Assembly (NCBI GenBank): GCA_018806915.1
Contig: JAGKQI010000087.1
Span: forward strand, 620,001 to 684,000
Direction: 5' to 3'
DNA length: 64,000 bases
Source: Phytophthora colocasiae
Taxonomy: Eukaryota; Oomycota; Peronosporomycetes; Peronosporales; Peronosporaceae
In this document: positions 21,853 through 31,401 of the stretch, piece by piece
Numbering within the stretch: position 1 is the first letter of the stretch
Layout of the letters: each line of letters opens with the position of its first letter
Notes under the pieces: model-generated
The model's input: the letters and a program-made list of their open reading frames with translations, nothing else
Told to the model about the DNA's origin: nothing
Database searches by the model: none
Made by a program: the position numbers and the translations under genes

Positions 21853-22806
21853 ATGGTTCTCGGAAAGACATCGATCACAGCTCTTGCCGCTTTGGCCATG
21901 CTCGCTTCTACCGTAAAGGGCCACGGCTACATGTCGGTTCCTAAGGTGGAGTTCACCTTGAACGGTGATACGACGCAGTACATGGCGACCATCGACTCCA
22001 GCACTTCGGGTTTCAGTGGCCAATTCGCCGGTTCACCTTCGGATAACACCGCCAACTTTAACAAGGCGTTCGCTGCCAGCAAGTACTCGTCGCTTAAGGA
22101 ATTCATGAACGACAAGATGGTGCTCGTGAACAAGGACTTCACCAAGGAATGTGGCTACACCAACCCGAAGGAAGCTGCGCAGCCTGTTCCCAAGACGTAC
22201 GTCGAGTGGAGCCACGGCGACGGCGAAGGATTCACTCAGTCGCACGAAGGTCCGTGCGAGGTTTGGTGCGACGAAACCCGCGTGTTCCAGGATGACAACT
22301 GCCCCAAGAACTTCCCCATGATCCCGGCCAAGATGCCGTACGACCGCGACGCTTGCCTCGGTTCCTCTCAGCTGTCGATCTACTGGATTGCACTGCATGG
22401 CCCTAAGTGGCAGGTGTACATCAACTGCGCCGCCCTCGAGAAGACCACTTCCACGGGTGCCAAGTCCAAGTTCGCGGTTGGTGCCAGCAGCGGTGGCGCT
22501 GGCAACTCGACCACACCCGCAACGGACTCTTCGTCCAGTGAGCAGACGACGTCCTCCTCGTCCGCTGACCAGACCACCCAGGGATCGACTACCGAGGGCT
22601 CTACATCAACTGAGACGACGCCTACCACGGAAGCCCCGACGGTCACTGAGGCTCCTTCAACGCCTTCGTCTCCCGCTACGGATGCTCCGGCCGAGACCCC
22701 TTCGTCTCCCGCTACAGATGCTCCGGCCGAGACCCCTTCGACGGACGCTCCGACTCCTGCCGCTGACACGAGCAAGTGCAGTGTCCGTCGTCGCCGTCGC
22801 GACTAG
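21853..22806 (+). CDS. AA17-type secreted LPMO (gene 5)
   Basis: 317 residues. The signal peptide of 23 residues ends VKG; the mature protein starts HGYMSVPKVEF. Conserved His at residue 121 (VEWSHGDGEGF) and at 131 (SHEGPCEVWCD), either of which could be the second copper ligand together with His24. The closing strand is SIYWIALHGPKWQVYINCA (Tyr here are candidates for the axial position). The linker is Thr/Ser/Pro-rich with a duplicated unit (SPATDAPAETPS twice), then SKCSVRRRRRD. Secreted; likely pectin oxidation during infection. Intact, with a good initiator site. Confidence 0.87.
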   Translation: MVLGKTSITALAALAMLASTVKGHGYMSVPKVEFTLNGDTTQYMATIDSSTSGFSGQFAGSPSDNTANFNKAFAASKYSSLKEFMNDKMVLVNKDFTKECGYTNPKEAAQPVPKTYVEWSHGDGEGFTQSHEGPCEVWCDETRVFQDDNCPKNFPMIPAKMPYDRDACLGSSQLSIYWIALHGPKWQVYINCAALEKTTSTGAKSKFAVGASSGGAGNSTTPATDSSSSEQTTSSSSADQTTQGSTTEGSTSTETTPTTEAPTVTEAPSTPSSPATDAPAETPSSPATDAPAETPSTDAPTPAADTSKCSVRRRRRD

Positions 22807-23069
22807 ATGATACAATAGATTTCTAGGTCGCCCTGTGTGTATAGTGTGCTCGTAGTCTTCACATTGAAGACGTGTAAAACAACCGAGTGTCGTCTAGAAA
22901 GTCGAGACCGTCGGAACAAAGTTAATAAATGGACGTGAAGTGCTTTCTGCTGGTGTTCTCTCGAGCGTATCGATGTGACTCGCACCACCAGCAAAGACCA
23001 TTGACATTCGTTCGTTACTCCATGCATCTTCAAAATCTAAACACTACAAAAATGACCACAAGAAAATGT

Positions 23070-23999
23070 TTAGTCACGACGACGGCGCACAGTGCACTTA
23101 GTCGTATCCGTGCTAGTAGCAGGAGCGTCCGTTGTAGCCGTAGTAGTCGTAGTCGCCGTAGTAGCAGTCGGCGCAGTCGTAGTCGTCGCTGTGGTAGTGG
23201 CAGGAGCGTCTGTAGTCGTCGATGTCTCAGTTGCACTGGACGCCGAGGTGGACGTAGCGTAGTTGTTCTGGAATTCCAGCGAGCTCGAGTTCGAGGCGGC
23301 CGAGGAACCTGCAGCGGACGATACCGACGACGTCGTGGTTGTGCTGGTACTGGTACTAGTGCTAGATCCCGACACGGCGTACTTGGAGGTCGCGCCCGTG
23401 GACGTCGTGCTCTCTAACGGAGCGCAGTTCACGTACACTTGCCAAGTCGACGAGTGCAGCGCGAGCCAGTAGAACGTGAGTACGCTACTGCCGAGACAGG
23501 CATCGTGATCGAACGGGAGCTTCGCCGGGGCGGTGGTGTAGTCAGCGGCGCAGTCGTCGTCCTGGAACACACGTACATCATCGCACCAAACCTCGCACGG
23601 GCCTTCATGAGAAGCGGTGAAGCCTTCCGAGTCAGAGTGCGCCCATTCCACGTACGTCTCCGGCAAAGCTTGCGCCGTCTCATCGGGATCGCACGCTCCG
23701 CAGGTGAGTGTAGCGTCCGTGACCGTAATTGTGGCCTTGTCGTTGATCAACTCCTTGAGCGACGTGTAGCTGCTGGCCTCGAAGGCCGTCGTGAAGGCCG
23801 CCGTGTTATCCGCTGGCGAGTTTGAAAAAGATCCACTGAAGCCCGAAGCGGACGCTTCAATCGTGGCGATGAACTGCGTCGGGTCGTTCGTGGTGAGGAA
23901 TTTCACGGCCGGGTCCGACATGTATCCGTGAGCGTTTACGCTCACAGCGAGGATAGCCGCGACCAGCATAGCGGAGAGGGATGAGGCGGACGCAACCAT
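23070..23999 (-). CDS. AA17-type secreted LPMO (gene 6)
   Basis: 309 residues using ATG at 23999. An upstream in-frame start (24062) would bury the signal peptide, so the inner one is preferred. The signal peptide of 23 residues ends VNA, leaving mature HGYMSDPAVKF. Motifs: GFSGSFSNSP, EWAHSDSEGF, SHEGPCEVWCDD, VFQDDDC and FYWLALHSSTWQVYVNCA. The linker is Ser/Thr-rich with long (ST)n and (TA)n runs, ending TKCTVRRRRD. It is the close paralogue of gene 7 (shared TFLTCGxCDPDETAQ-like segment and SKYAVSGSS), in the same orientation. Confidence 0.85.
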   Translation of the reverse strand: MVASASSLSAMLVAAILAVSVNAHGYMSDPAVKFLTTNDPTQFIATIEASASGFSGSFSNSPADNTAAFTTAFEASSYTSLKELINDKATITVTDATLTCGACDPDETAQALPETYVEWAHSDSEGFTASHEGPCEVWCDDVRVFQDDDCAADYTTAPAKLPFDHDACLGSSVLTFYWLALHSSTWQVYVNCAPLESTTSTGATSKYAVSGSSTSTSTSTTTTSSVSSAAGSSAASNSSSLEFQNNYATSTSASSATETSTTTDAPATTTATTTTAPTATTATTTTTATTDAPATSTDTTKCTVRRRRD

Positions 24000-24424
24000 T
24001 TCGGACGAGGAATTGAGGCGGGGCGTGACGCGGGTCGTTCGGGACTGCACTCGATTGAGCAAATTAAGATGTGAATGGAGTGCAGCAATGAACTTTTAGT
24101 CCCAGAGGCCATGGTGGTGGGGCGCTCGGGTGAAGTGTGCTGTACGAACTGGTCAAGTTGTCCGTTGGTGGCGTAGAGGAGACAAGCAAATCCTGACGGT
24201 CCGAGCGCGTGACGATGTGCTTTAAGAACAGCTGGAGGGCGTGACTAGCGAAACGTATTGATGAGAGTACAAGCACCGTTTGGCCCAGCAGAACGATATC
24301 GACGGAACACAACAGTTGACTTCGTATAATAACGGTAGGTGACAAGGCAAACTCAACGTGTTCATCATGTATCTACGCTACGGTTAACGGCTCCAGTGCT
24401 CTCTTGTTCTCCTTATCATGCGGT
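24000..24424. other. Region between AA17 genes 7 and 6
   Basis: 425 bp: 3' flank of gene 7 and promoter side of gene 6. No gene seen. Confidence 0.5.
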
Positions 24425-25362
24425 TTAGTCACGGCGACGTACCGAACACTTGCTGGTGGTCGACGTTGTAGTCGGAGTATCCGTCGTAATTGACGCAGTC
24501 GTAGCTGTCGGTGTGGTAGTAGCAGGAACTTCAGTGGTGGCAGCCGGAGCCGTCGTAGCACTAGCCGTAGTGGACGAGTCTGTCGAAGTACCATCGTCGG
24601 CTGTAGATGCCGATGCCGACGTCGCGAAGTTTGTGTTAAAGTTGTAAGCAGCCAAACCGGTCGACGATGCAGCCGTGGACATGGTTGAGGTCGCGTTCGT
24701 GCTGGTGCTAGTAGTGCTAGTACCCGAACTTGACCCCGAAACCGCGTACTTGGAGGTCGCGCCTGTAGATGTGGTGCTCTCCAGTTGCGCGCAGTTGACG
24801 TACACCTGCCACGTTGACGAATGTAGTGCCAACCAGTAAAATGTCAACGTACTCGTGCCGAGGCAAGCGTCACGGTCGTACGGCAGCTCAGCTGGGGCCG
24901 ATGTATAGTCGGCAGCACAGTCATTGTCCTGGAACACGCGAACGTCGTCGCACCAAACCTCGCATGGTCCTTCGTGTGACGAGGTGAAGCCTTCCGTGGA
25001 TGAGTGAGACCACTCAACGTACTCGTCTGGCAGCGGTTGAGCTGTTTCGTCTGGGTCGCATGACCCACAAGTCAACGTAGCGTCGGTGACGGTGATAGTG
25101 GCCAGGTCGTTGATAAGCTCCTTGAGCGAAGTGTAGGAACTGGAGTCGAAAGCAGTGGTGAAAGCAGCGGTGTTATCCGCGGGGGAGCCCGAAAAAGTGC
25201 CACTGAATCCGGAGGCTGACGACTCGATGGTAGCGATGAACTGCGTGTTGTCCGTTGAGGAAGACAGGAAGGTGACGGCCGGCTCCGTCATGTATCCGTG
25301 GCCATTCACTCCAGCATCACCATAGCCAGCATAGTTGGGAAATATTTAGTCGAGGCGATCAT
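24425..25362 (-). pseudogene. AA17-type LPMO with frameshifted signal peptide (gene 7)
   Basis: The body (24425-25309) is open and intact: NGHGYMTEPAVTF, GFSGTFSGSP, EWSHSSTEGF, SHEGPCEVWCDD, VFQDNDC, FYWLALHSSTWQVYVNCA, a Thr/Ser-rich linker and the end SKCSVRRRD. The expected signal peptide begins at ATG 25362 (MIASTKYFPTMLAMVM) but is one base out of frame with the body and meets TGA after 18 codons. The break lies between about 25309 and 25320. The remaining downstream Met gives a product without a secretion signal. Either a recent pseudogene or a base error in the assembly; there is no convincing intron. Confidence 0.75.
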
Positions 25363-26249
25363 TTTGCTTTAGGCCCCTGGGATACTTAAAGTGTTGTGCT
25401 CGTTATCGCGTAGATTGTGAAGTGATTGCAGTGGTTAGCTAGTTTAACCGGACGCTGGACGGCCCGGTGGGTGTTCATGATACGAAAGGAGTCGCCGCCG
25501 AAGACTCCAGTTTCGCGCCGCCATGATAGGCTTGAAGGCCATGCGGAGTTAACGAACCTCGTCGTGCCAAAGCTTTCTAGCATTCTGCCACTCAAGAGGA
25601 TAATAAGGATCGACCTTGCCATACCCGACGTGGGTTTAGTGATGCTGAGAAGATATCAGTTTTGGGGGATAGCTCGAGCTCTAGGCGTAAAGGTACGGCG
25701 GAGCACCAGCGGATTTCGGGTGGTGGCCACCCCGAGCTCCATCATTGTAGGCTACGCATACAATTCCAGCTTTTAGTTCATTTTTGAGCGTTGCTGGCAG
25801 CCTTCAACGGCCCAGTTGGGGGCAGGTTATGACGACGATGTTTTCGTTGTAGCTTCACTGTTGCGAACTACTTATACATGTAGTCGAATGACAGATATAC
25901 ATTGGCTAGAGACAACCAAGAGTGTCGTTAGATTGGAGACGTATCCCAATAAGAGTTTTTAGCGGAACGTGTGCGGTTGTATTTACTGCTCATTGCTGAA
26001 CGGCATCGAGATATTAGTGGGGAGATCCTACAGTGATAAGAACAACCGACGGTGCCTTGGAAGATCTGGGCGTGGGAGGAGATAAAACTGCAAGGAGACG
26101 GAAGACAGCTTACGGTTGACGGCGTTGTACATGTATAGATAAAGGTCTCAAATGTAATTCCGTCTCCAGATCGTGCACAGATACAACACTCGCCTCACAT
26201 TAAAAGTTACTCTCAACCTCTCAAGCCTCGCTTCCTCAGTATTATTACC
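25363..26249. other. Intergenic region right of the LPMO cluster
   Basis: About 890 bp with no recognisable gene. An open frame at 25426-25776 has no domain and atypical composition; I leave it out. Confidence 0.45.
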
Positions 26250-26831
26250 ATGCTCGCAGCGATTGTCTTAATCTCGCTCCTGCTTCTAGGTAGCAATACC
26301 CTGGCTGATGAGGGGTCAGGCAGCAAAGATGGAGCCGTGGTGGAGGTTGGCACGGGATCCGAAGCGATGGGAAACAACGTCGGAGCATTTGAGTCAGGGT
26401 GCGGTTCTTGCACCAGTTCAGACTGCAAGCCCCTCTCCTTTCTAGGCACTATGGAGATTTCTGGTTTGTGTGGACCGTCGGAATACAGCTACGTGCAAGG
26501 AATTGAGATCTCTGGATCCAGTAGCGACAGCTTCAGCTATACGACCTACACCAACAGCGCCAAGTCCCTCTATTATCCCGACTGCACGGACTCGCGTAGC
26601 CTGTGCTGGGGGAGCAACACCTACACTTGCGGCGCTTATGCGAAGGATAATCCTGTCGTGGTCATCACGTGCAACAACTGGCTGGTCAATTGCAACCTTA
26701 TGTACGACATCACGTGGGGCTGCGCTTCGTACGCTTCGACAACGACAGGAAACAACGACGGTCATGTATACTCTACCGCTGGTTTCATCGTCCTGCTCGC
26801 ATCGATTCTAGTCATTTTCTACCTTACGTAG
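26250..26831 (+). CDS. Cys-rich secreted, probably GPI-anchored protein of unknown function
   Basis: 193 residues. The N-terminal signal peptide (LAAIVLISLLLLG) probably ends near residue 19. An acidic, Gly-rich stretch follows, then an ectodomain with ten Cys (CGSCTSSDC, then seven spaced singles to GCASYAS). The C-terminus is a hydrophobic segment of about 18 residues with almost no polar tail (FIVLLASILVIFYLT), as in GPI-anchor signals. It could sit on the plasma membrane or wall. I do not recognise the family. An even number of Cys and short size also fit an apoplastic effector, but no RxLR or other host-entry motif is visible. Confidence 0.6.
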   Translation: MLAAIVLISLLLLGSNTLADEGSGSKDGAVVEVGTGSEAMGNNVGAFESGCGSCTSSDCKPLSFLGTMEISGLCGPSEYSYVQGIEISGSSSDSFSYTTYTNSAKSLYYPDCTDSRSLCWGSNTYTCGAYAKDNPVVVITCNNWLVNCNLMYDITWGCASYASTTTGNNDGHVYSTAGFIVLLASILVIFYLT

Positions 26832-27429
26832 CCGAAGAAACACCGCCAGCCTTTATCATCTTGAGGCACAACAACGAGCTACACCATTGCAAACGCTTTT
26901 TCGTTAAAGAAATGTTGCTCAATTATTTTTGAACAACCCTCTTGGTTTCGTTGCCTGGACGGCAGACAATCTCGACCCCCCCCCACCCCCGCCACAGTTC
27001 ACAGGGGGTCCTCCTGTCCTAAACGGGTTATTCTCGCAGCAGGAACCGTTCACCAAGTCCGGGGAGTCTGGCGCTCAAAGTTCAGCGGGCATCACAACCA
27101 CCATCAAGTTCACATCCTTCAGAGCGAGACTGAAGTCCACGAGAGGGAACTAGTACAGACGCCCCACGTTTTTGCCATAATCTCACTCCTGCGTAATCAC
27201 TTGATTCGCGTCAAGAATGATTAGAACGCTGCCCTGGAGTCAGGGCCTTTGATGGTGGCAATGTTTGTTTGCGCAATTGTTCTCAGTGGCTTGCTCGAAG
27301 TGGCCCTGGATCGAAGTTCAACCACTCATTCGCTTACGATCTCTTTCGTGGGTGCTCACTGAGCATTGCTCAGGTCTGAGAGTTGATCTCACTCGACAAC
27401 TCGCTCCGCTCTAACAACGACAGCAGCAG
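26832..27429. other. Intergenic region before the SWEET gene
   Basis: About 600 bp with a C-rich run (26977-26995). No gene seen. Confidence 0.5.
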
Positions 27430-28236
27430 ATGACCAGTACAGTAGAAGCAGTCTTCCGCGTGATCGCAGCATGCACATCACTCACCATGACGTTGAGCCC
27501 GACGCCTGCTGTCTACAAGATCTACAAATCCAAATCCGTCGGTAACACAAGCGTCGTCTCGCTCGTCTCTGTGTTTGCCAATTGCCATGCGTGGACTCTT
27601 CAGGGTCTCCTCACAAAGAACTGGTTCCCTGTGTTCACAACTTTCGTATCTGGAGACTTTATCGCAACGATTTACGTGATCGTGTTTCTCCGATACACAA
27701 CTGATCGCTGGAAAGCTTGGAAAATCATCGCAGTTTACGCTGGAGTTCTGTCAATTATCACTATCTACGCTGTGCTAGGTGGTTTGGGCGTCTTCACGAG
27801 CCTCAGCAGAAACCAGGTGAACGAAATTATGGGGTATCTCGCTGTGTGCGTAACGTTGGTGCTCTACAGCTCGCCGTTCCTGAAGATCCGAGAAGTCATT
27901 CAATTCAAGACTGGAGTCTTCATTCCAATTCACATGGTCATCGCAGGGACCGTCAATAATGCAATGTGGATCACGTACACACCCATGGCTGGCCTTTGGT
28001 TCCTCTTCGTCACTAACGTTTGCTGCGCCACCCTCGGAATTGCACAACTGACAGTCTATCTGATCTACCATCCAAGCAAACATCCACTTGGATTTGAAGC
28101 AACCTTAGAAGATCTTCTCGAGAAGGAGAGAAACGATGACAACGTTCGCGTTTCAGTAGTTGTCAACAGCGCACAAGCAAGCAGTAGCTCTGTGTATCAG
28201 CCAATGCCGTCTCCATTGACCATGCTACGCCAATAA
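27430..28236 (+). CDS. SWEET-type sugar transporter
   Basis: 268 residues. Two MtN3/saliva units are visible. The first starts near residue 10 with LSPTPAVYKIYKSKSVGNTS, the hallmark of the family (Pro kink, positively charged loop). The second has YSSPFLKIREVIQFKTGVF and the SWEET signature VNNAMWITY. Seven hydrophobic segments are expected (3 + 1 + 3). SWEETs let sugars pass down their gradient across the plasma or vacuole membrane. The cytosolic tail after residue 220 is Glu/Asp-rich then Ser-rich. Intronless. Its position next to secreted polysaccharide oxidases suggests, but does not prove, use of released sugars. Confidence 0.9.
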   Translation: MTSTVEAVFRVIAACTSLTMTLSPTPAVYKIYKSKSVGNTSVVSLVSVFANCHAWTLQGLLTKNWFPVFTTFVSGDFIATIYVIVFLRYTTDRWKAWKIIAVYAGVLSIITIYAVLGGLGVFTSLSRNQVNEIMGYLAVCVTLVLYSSPFLKIREVIQFKTGVFIPIHMVIAGTVNNAMWITYTPMAGLWFLFVTNVCCATLGIAQLTVYLIYHPSKHPLGFEATLEDLLEKERNDDNVRVSVVVNSAQASSSSVYQPMPSPLTMLRQ

Positions 28237-28302
28237 ACCACAACACAAGAGAGTAGTTTTTCAAACGTGTACATTTACTTATCAATCTATGGGGGGCACT
28301 AC

Positions 28303-31300
28303 TTAGTTGCCGCCAATGAGTTCCTCGATGAACTCGTAGAACGAGAACTCGGGAGCGCCGAGGCCGACGCTGTAGATGAAGCGGCTGGCCAGCTGCGACG
28401 CGAAGAAGGCGCGCGTGTAGCTCTCGGGCAGGCGCTTGATGAGCTCCTCCTTGGACGTCTTGTTCAACAGAATCTCCGGGAAGCCGTCCGCGAAGATCTT
28501 CTCGCGCAGAGCCTTGTTCTCCCACAGAGCCGAGTGGCCGATCTTGGCGCTCAGGTCCGTGATACGCTCGCTGAGCTGGTTGGTCAGCTGCGAGTAGTAC
28601 GTGCCCGAACGCTCGTGCTCGCGCCAGATGCACTCGAACTCACGCTGGGCGTTCAGGTCGATACGCTTCTGCACTTCGCTCACGTAGTCGGCGTAGAAGG
28701 CTGGGCGCTTGCCGGTAGCTTCGTCCACCTGCATGTGCTCGGCGAACTCCTCGTCCGTCATGGACAGAGCGGCCAGCACCTCAAGCGACGACGAGGTGAC
28801 ACCACCCTTGTTGGCCGAAGCGTCCTTGAACAGGATTACACCGGCATCCTCGAGACGCGTACGGGCGTCCTGCGTGAAGAACAGGTTGGCACCCTCCACG
28901 ATGTACTTGAAACGGAGCGTGCGGCCGTCCTCGCGGTACATGAACTGCTCGACGTTGTTGAGGTTCACGGCGGCGGGACGTCCACCGCACGGCACGAAGA
29001 AGTCGGCCGTCAGGCTCGGGCGCAGGTGGAAGAAGTTGCGGAACTCCGTGCCGTTCTCCACCACTTCACCGCTCGGGAGAGTCACGTCGTTGTGAGAGAC
29101 GAGCACCGAGTAGCCTTCCGAGGACAGCAGAGACGTGTCGAAGCCCGAGATGGGGCTACGCGCATCCGCCAGCTTGACGAGGCTATCGCGGTTGATGCCC
29201 TTGGGGTCGTACAGCACACCGGAGCCATCCACAATGGCAATGGTCTCCTCCTGCGGGCTCATCTTGATCTCGTTGCTGCCGAGGTCACCGTCCGGGCCAC
29301 CGGTCTGCACCTTGGTGATCGGAGCCTGGAGCTGCAGCTTGCGCTGGATGCCCAGCACGTACTCGCGCACACTGTGAGTGGTCATGCCGTACACGTCGTG
29401 GGGGATTCCACCGCGTGAAGCAGACTTGCCAGTGGTGATGGCCTTCCAGTACGAGTAGCCGCGAGCCTTGGCGTGCGAGCTGGCCCAGTCCATGAGGTGG
29501 GCCGTGCCCTCATCGGGTCCGAGGAACAGGATGTCCTCTTCGGGCTCCTTCATGAGCATCAGGTCGAGCATAGCGTCGATGTACTTGCGGAAAGCGACGT
29601 CGGCCTTGTCCTGGTGAGCCTGGTTGAGCAGCACGACACCCTTGGAGCCACCTTCAGGAATATCCTTGTTCTTGCGGTGCTGCGTCGACGCGAGGCCGTA
29701 GCACTCGTCGAAGAGCGACGACGCGTTGTTCAGGTACACCTGACCGTGCGACGAGCGGATCATACGGATACCACCGCGGGCGACGTCCAGGAAACGCACG
29801 TGGAAGCCACGGAACTCCGAACCGATGACGTAAATGACGGCGTACGGCTCATCCGGGAACTCGGTCTTGCTCAGGAACTTGCCGTCGAGACGGAAAGCGA
29901 GCGCGGCCTTGTCGTTGGCGAAGAAGTTGGTCTTGCGGATGTGCTTGTTGAAGATGTGGAACAGCGAGAAGATCTGCAGGGCCTGCTCAGCCACGATGGA
30001 CTTGCGCAGGGTGGAGAGCGTAGCGCTGGTGTCCACCTCACGGCGCTTGCCGTCCTTGGTGGGCTCGTGCAGGGCCTGGAACTCGGCGTACAGGATCTTG
30101 ACGATCTCAGCGGAGCTCAGAATGTGGTCAAGGATCTGCGACTCGGTGTACGTGTTGAGCTTCATGGAAGAACGGAGCTGCTCGAGACGCGCGAAGGCGT
30201 TCGGGTCGCGCTCACGCAGCGACTTGCTGACAATGGCGAACGACTCAGGAAGGCGGTGCATGAAGTGGAACGTGAACTTCCAGGCGGCGTACGCGTACGC
30301 GATCTGCTGCGGGGTCAGGAGACCGTCGGTGAGCATCGGGGTGAGCGACGTGCGCGGCAGCGTGAAGTGCATCGACGCGTCATTCACAACGGCGTTCAGG
30401 CGGTCCTCGAACGAGCCCGTGCCGGCCGTGGGGTTGTTCAGCATCTGCAGGTAGAAAGTGTAGATGACGATACCGTTGGCAAAGAACTCGGCGTACTTGC
30501 GCTGCGAGAAGAGACCGTGCTGACGGTAGACATCGGCGATACTGGAGAAGTACGAGTGCGTGGATCCACTGCGGTAGGCAATGGCGACACGGGCCATCTT
30601 GGAGCCGTCAGACTCGTCCCAGACTTCCGTGTGGAAAGCGGGCGTCATCTGGTTCATAGCCTTGATGATGCACTCCTGGTAGACCTCTTTGAGGCGAGGG
30701 CCAGAGCGTTCAAGGAAGACCTTGTCGGCCACCTTGTTGATGTCCGTCTCGTTCTCACTCACATTCGGGTCCACAAAGTCGGGCTCCTGCAGGAAGTACA
30801 TACGGACGTGGTACGGCACCGTAATCGGGTCCAACACGCCGCTCGAACGGTAGCACTGCATGCGGTACGTGCGCTTCTTAGTGGACTCGGCTTTCTCCAA
30901 GTACTGGTAACCGGCCTTGACACCGTCGCCGATGACACCGCTGGAGCCACTGAGGTAGTGCTTCTCCAGACGACGCTCAAGGACTTCCGTCTCAGTGATT
31001 CCCGCATCGTAGCGAGCAGCACGACGACTGGGTTCGTTGGCACTGCCTACAACGTTGCTAAGCACGGAGAAGAAGGCCCCGCTCTCTCCCTCCTGTTCCA
31101 GCTTGACATCCATGGGGCGGTTCGACGCCTGGGACATGAGCTTAGCGGCCAAAAGACTCTGGATGTGGTGAGCGATGACAACCGGAGACTGACCCAGGAA
31201 GTAGAAGTCGTGGACGCCCAAGGGGCCATAGAACCACTCGACCTCATTGGTCACCGCATCGTCGTTGAACACTTTCGTAGAACGGATGAGCGACTTGACC

Positions 31301-31401
31301 TCCTCCATTTGGCTCGAGATGTCGATCTTGCGAGCGACGCCCATGTCCATGGAGCGGCTGTGGCGGATCTGCGAGCGCGGTGAGACTTCTTCGGTGCTCA
31401 T
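28303..31401 (-). CDS. NAD-dependent glutamate dehydrogenase, large type
   Basis: 1032 residues from ATG at 31401. The frame is open upstream to 31557 but has no ATG there. The C-terminal two thirds carry the catalytic domain: GGIRMIRSS, the conserved Lys region IPEGGSKGVVLL, FLGPDEGTAHLMDWAS, TGKSASRGGIPHD and the NAD-binding part VQTGGPDGDLGSNEI, IVDGSG. Large size and N-terminal regulatory part fit the fungal/protist GDH2 type, which converts glutamate to 2-oxoglutarate and ammonium with NAD, feeding carbon into the TCA cycle. Location is probably mitochondrial or cytosolic; the upstream Arg-rich, non-ATG stretch looks like a transit peptide but lacks a start. Confidence 0.93.
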   Translation of the reverse strand: MSTEEVSPRSQIRHSRSMDMGVARKIDISSQMEEVKSLIRSTKVFNDDAVTNEVEWFYGPLGVHDFYFLGQSPVVIAHHIQSLLAAKLMSQASNRPMDVKLEQEGESGAFFSVLSNVVGSANEPSRRAARYDAGITETEVLERRLEKHYLSGSSGVIGDGVKAGYQYLEKAESTKKRTYRMQCYRSSGVLDPITVPYHVRMYFLQEPDFVDPNVSENETDINKVADKVFLERSGPRLKEVYQECIIKAMNQMTPAFHTEVWDESDGSKMARVAIAYRSGSTHSYFSSIADVYRQHGLFSQRKYAEFFANGIVIYTFYLQMLNNPTAGTGSFEDRLNAVVNDASMHFTLPRTSLTPMLTDGLLTPQQIAYAYAAWKFTFHFMHRLPESFAIVSKSLRERDPNAFARLEQLRSSMKLNTYTESQILDHILSSAEIVKILYAEFQALHEPTKDGKRREVDTSATLSTLRKSIVAEQALQIFSLFHIFNKHIRKTNFFANDKAALAFRLDGKFLSKTEFPDEPYAVIYVIGSEFRGFHVRFLDVARGGIRMIRSSHGQVYLNNASSLFDECYGLASTQHRKNKDIPEGGSKGVVLLNQAHQDKADVAFRKYIDAMLDLMLMKEPEEDILFLGPDEGTAHLMDWASSHAKARGYSYWKAITTGKSASRGGIPHDVYGMTTHSVREYVLGIQRKLQLQAPITKVQTGGPDGDLGSNEIKMSPQEETIAIVDGSGVLYDPKGINRDSLVKLADARSPISGFDTSLLSSEGYSVLVSHNDVTLPSGEVVENGTEFRNFFHLRPSLTADFFVPCGGRPAAVNLNNVEQFMYREDGRTLRFKYIVEGANLFFTQDARTRLEDAGVILFKDASANKGGVTSSSLEVLAALSMTDEEFAEHMQVDEATGKRPAFYADYVSEVQKRIDLNAQREFECIWREHERSGTYYSQLTNQLSERITDLSAKIGHSALWENKALREKIFADGFPEILLNKTSKEELIKRLPESYTRAFFASQLASRFIYSVGLGAPEFSFYEFIEELIGGN

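Noticed and set aside
25426..25776. 116-residue plus-strand frame right of the LPMO cluster
   Set aside because: No signal peptide, domain or initiator-like site; composition looks like intergenic DNA.
29473..31383. Plus-strand open frame of 636 residues opposite the GDH gene
   Set aside because: It mirrors a strongly biased, clearly recognisable GDH frame; composition (Val/Leu/Arg/Glu-rich, no domain) is that of an antisense shadow.
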